Assembly (NCBI RefSeq): GCF_006716865.1
Contig: NZ_VFPT01000004.1
Span: 124,001-188,000 of the forward strand
Source: Roseinatronobacter monicus
Lineage (GTDB): Bacteria; Pseudomonadota; Alphaproteobacteria; Rhodobacterales; Rhodobacteraceae
Length of the DNA stretch: 64,000 nt
Direction of reading: 5' to 3'
Shown: one piece after another, positions 61,958 through 64,000 of the stretch
Layout of the letters: each line of letters starts with the position of its first letter
How positions within the stretch are numbered: position 1 is the stretch's first letter
Made by a program: the position numbers and the translations under genes
The notes under the pieces: model-generated
What the model was told of the DNA's origin: nothing
What the model saw: only the letters and a program-made list of their open reading frames with translations
The model's database searches: none

Positions 61958-62481
61958 CAATCCTCTGTTAACAGCCGAATTTCTTCTTCCAAAAGCAATA
62001 GAAGCAGACGGTCATCTGCTCCAACCGCCTGAACATCTATCGAATCCCGCCAGACGACCGTATCAATATCAATATACTCTGCGACCACGCCAATATGCCG
62101 CGTACGAGCCGGCAGCTCATATGGCCCGAGAATCTTGTAGCTGTCGGGCGCCAGCATGTTTTCGTCAAGCTCGTCAAGAAGTGTCACACCAAGGGCGCCG
62201 GCGGCATCAGCGGCGATGGAAAAAAAATCCAACCCGAAAAGACGGTGATCCGAAGACAAGGCAAACACCCGCACGATGACGGGAGAGGGCGCTTCGTCAA
62301 ACCCCTTGTTGACCTCGGCGGCCGCGTATGCATGCAGCGCAATCTTGCTGGGCTGTTTGGACGGTGGTCCAACGGGCGTGCCTGGATCCAGGATGATCTT
62401 CGCTATCTTTGGCACGGCCTCTTGTGCGCCGCAGGACGCGAGCAACATGCACAGGACAACACTTTGAAAGAAACGGATCAT
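61957..62481 (-). CDS. tssJ: T6SS outer-membrane lipoprotein TssJ
   Basis: 174 residues. Signal peptide with lipobox LLASC (Cys17), then the transthyretin-like fold: KIALHAYAAAEVNKGF, PVIVRVFALSSDHRLFGLDFF and LPARTRHIGVVAEYID. It binds TssM in the periplasm. Start overlaps the tagH stop by 4 bases. Confidence 0.92.
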   Translation of the reverse strand: MIRFFQSVVLCMLLASCGAQEAVPKIAKIILDPGTPVGPPSKQPSKIALHAYAAAEVNKGFDEAPSPVIVRVFALSSDHRLFGLDFFSIAADAAGALGVTLLDELDENMLAPDSYKILGPYELPARTRHIGVVAEYIDIDTVVWRDSIDVQAVGADDRLLLLLLEEEIRLLTED

Positions 62482-63851
62482 TCTTCGAACCCCGTAGGGC
62501 TCGAGGTAACTCCATCATCTTCTTTCAGGGCGAGTTGACGCATTCGAGACTGATATTCATAGCTAAATACCTCCCAAAACAGCAGTTGCAGTCCACGTTG
62601 GCGCTGCGAAGATAGTTCTTCCGTATAGGCTTTGAACATATTCCAGCACCAAGCATCGCGCTCGGGGCCAGGGCGCGGGCCGGCGTCGCGCGTGTAAGCG
62701 GCGAAACGCCGCTCCAATGCTTTGGGCTGCAATGCGGCGAAAAGCGCAGAAAGTGCCTCGTCCACAGCGGCTTCGGTCGCGTCCTGATGTTGCGACAGAT
62801 GCGTGAGGCTTTCGGAAATCGCTGCAGGGGCCGACAAGTGCACAGCGCCTCGCCGGATGAAAAGGCTTTCCATCGCCTCCTGGCTGCTGCGCGAGAAGCG
62901 CAGGGGATTATCCTCGATGGCATGCAGATGCATTGTGGTCAGCGGAAAGCGCACGGAATTTCCGGGTTGATGGCGCGCATAAATCCGCGTCAGTCCCTCG
63001 ACAGCGGCGCGTAGCGAGGCCCCGATTTCCGCAAGCATCTCGGTGCTTTCGAGCGCATCAACTTCAGCTACTGACAGGCCGAGAGCGCGTGAGAGCGGGC
63101 GCAGAGCAATATGATCGACAGGCAGGTCATCATGGTCGAATGCATTCATGCTTGCGGCTTCGGCGTCTGGAGCTACTTCAAATCCGTAGCTGTCTTTCGA
63201 AATCCGGGGAAGGGTCACGGCGGAATTTACCTCGCTTCGACTATCTGATTGCTGGGTAGAAGGGCTGACAGAGCGCTTATGATGTAGCTTCTGATCCGCA
63301 TAAGAAGCCAATTCATCGAGTACAGCGAGTGGATCAGTCTGCTGATTTTTGCGGTGCTCTGGCGTCATCGTTTTGTCCAGCGAGTGGAGAGGGTCTGCGG
63401 CTGGCGCTGGCGCAGAATCCAACCCCTCGCTTGCCGTCTGACTGACCCCGTCCACAACGAGCGTGTCCCGGGTTTCACTTTCTTCTGAAACAAGGCTTTC
63501 CAGCTCGGGCGTGTCCTCGATGGCAGTCACGGTTGCGAGGCGGATCGTGACCTGAAGGCCGCCCAGGTTCATCTTGTCATTGTCGCGCAGGATGACAGGA
63601 CGATTGACCTCTATCGGCGCACGCGCACCATTGATCCGCACGAGCTCTGGTTCAAGAGCCTCCAGCGTGAATTGATCATCCACAACATTGATCGTCACCA
63701 CGCGTAGTGGCAGCGACCCATCCGAATCCTGAATTGACCAATCCGCCGCAGGGTCGGACCCGATAGTACCGCCGCCTTGGCTCAGAGTGGCTTCAAGTTT
63801 GCGCCCGGGCGCTACAGCGGTCACATTCTCGACCCGAAGTCTGATCCTCAT
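62478..63851 (-). CDS. tagH: FHA-domain T6SS protein TagH (degenerate FHA)
   Basis: 457 residues from ATG 63851 (MRIRLRVENV), 10 bases after tssG; the frame is open further up but that lies in tssG. FHA-like N-terminus (GGTIGSDPAADWSI; INGARAPIEVNRPVILRDND) and a C-terminal type VI FHA-associated domain (about 270-440). The Arg/Ser/His residues that bind phosphothreonine in FHA domains are not visible (SLPLRVVTINVVDD instead), and no PpkA kinase or PppA phosphatase is in view. Confidence 0.85.
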   Translation of the reverse strand: MRIRLRVENVTAVAPGRKLEATLSQGGGTIGSDPAADWSIQDSDGSLPLRVVTINVVDDQFTLEALEPELVRINGARAPIEVNRPVILRDNDKMNLGGLQVTIRLATVTAIEDTPELESLVSEESETRDTLVVDGVSQTASEGLDSAPAPAADPLHSLDKTMTPEHRKNQQTDPLAVLDELASYADQKLHHKRSVSPSTQQSDSRSEVNSAVTLPRISKDSYGFEVAPDAEAASMNAFDHDDLPVDHIALRPLSRALGLSVAEVDALESTEMLAEIGASLRAAVEGLTRIYARHQPGNSVRFPLTTMHLHAIEDNPLRFSRSSQEAMESLFIRRGAVHLSAPAAISESLTHLSQHQDATEAAVDEALSALFAALQPKALERRFAAYTRDAGPRPGPERDAWCWNMFKAYTEELSSQRQRGLQLLFWEVFSYEYQSRMRQLALKEDDGVTSSPTGFEE

Positions 63852-63861
63852 GTTCTGTCCC

Positions 63862-64000
63862 TCATGTTCTGGCCGAAAGCACGATCGGGGTTCGACCCTG
63901 CTGACCGGAGCTCCCCAAAAACGTCGTCCACCCCAATCGACCACGGTCAATGTGACCCAGTTCGAATTCGGGCGTTTCCCGCTCGGATAAATGCATTTCA
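63862..64000 (-). CDS. tssG: T6SS baseplate protein TssG, C-terminal end only
   Basis: 45 residues before the stop at 63862-63864, running off the window: LGHIDRGRLGWTTFLG then SSGQQGRTPIVLSART. The LGWTTFLG stretch is the conserved LGxxTWLG end of TssG. Its position just upstream of tagH/tssJ fits. Confidence 0.75.
   Translation of the reverse strand, partial: EMHLSERETPEFELGHIDRGRLGWTTFLGSSGQQGRTPIVLSART

Noticed and set aside
63787..63990. 67-residue plus-strand frame at the right edge
   Set aside because: Antisense to tagH/tssG, and the minus-strand TssG end explains the region better.

Overview
The window looks like a chromosome or large replicon segment of an alphaproteobacterium, most likely Rhodobacterales (Roseobacter/Rhodobacter relatives). 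The basis is the high GC, the codon use, and the gene families seen: a short BCCT-like permease, a PQQ sugar dehydrogenase with its own cytochrome c, and an alphaproteobacterial type VI secretion (T6SS) locus. This is inference from protein character, not a database result.

Layout. 1-3.5 kb: a Slam (type XI secretion) outer-membrane protein preceded by its probable cargo, a TbpB-like two-barrel protein cut by the window edge. 3.7-11.9 kb: ordinary chromosomal genes (DMT transporter, cytochrome c, secreted alpha/beta hydrolase, membrane-anchored AraC regulator, a TetR-controlled pair with two clear operators, PQQ dehydrogenase plus cytochrome c). 11.9-17.4 kb: a graveyard of mobile elements (IS1380 remnants, and an IS91 unit with its own tyrosine recombinase interrupted by an IS3-family element). 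17.4-23 kb: BCCT-like permease, a membrane protein with a hexanucleotide repeat lying between 49-bp direct repeats, and a serine recombinase.

22.2-34.7 kb is an accessory island of mostly unrecognised genes. It holds a nuclease-like gene split by an IS110-type element; a tightly overlapping operon of radical SAM enzyme, DEDDh exonuclease and P-loop kinase-like protein; a 361-bp segment bounded by perfect 31-bp inverted repeats; and a four-gene minus-strand cluster of unknown function. A 3' fragment of a tRNA-Leu gene, an old integration scar, lies at 34.6 kb. 34.8-40.1 kb is a junction zone: palindromes, a beheaded resolvase, an IS5-family element, a beheaded virB6/trbL, an IS630-family element and a second, inverted IS110 copy.

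38.5-64 kb is a T6SS locus read right to left: tssG (end only), tagH, tssJ, tssK, tssL, clpV, a VasH-like regulator, tagO/vasI, tssM, a beta-propeller lipoprotein, tssA, hcp, three overlapping small genes, vgrG, a PAAR-like spike, an AHH-type nuclease toxin, a beta-propeller protein and a DUF2169 gene broken by IS110. Envelope complex, baseplate, ClpV recycling, tube, spike and a payload are all visible; tssB/C/E/F would have to lie to the right.

The best candidates for undescribed biology are the radical SAM/exonuclease/kinase operon (25.7-28.0 kb), the four-gene cluster (28.8-34.4 kb), the repeat-flanked membrane gene (19.5-21.2 kb) and the three overlapping genes between hcp and vgrG.
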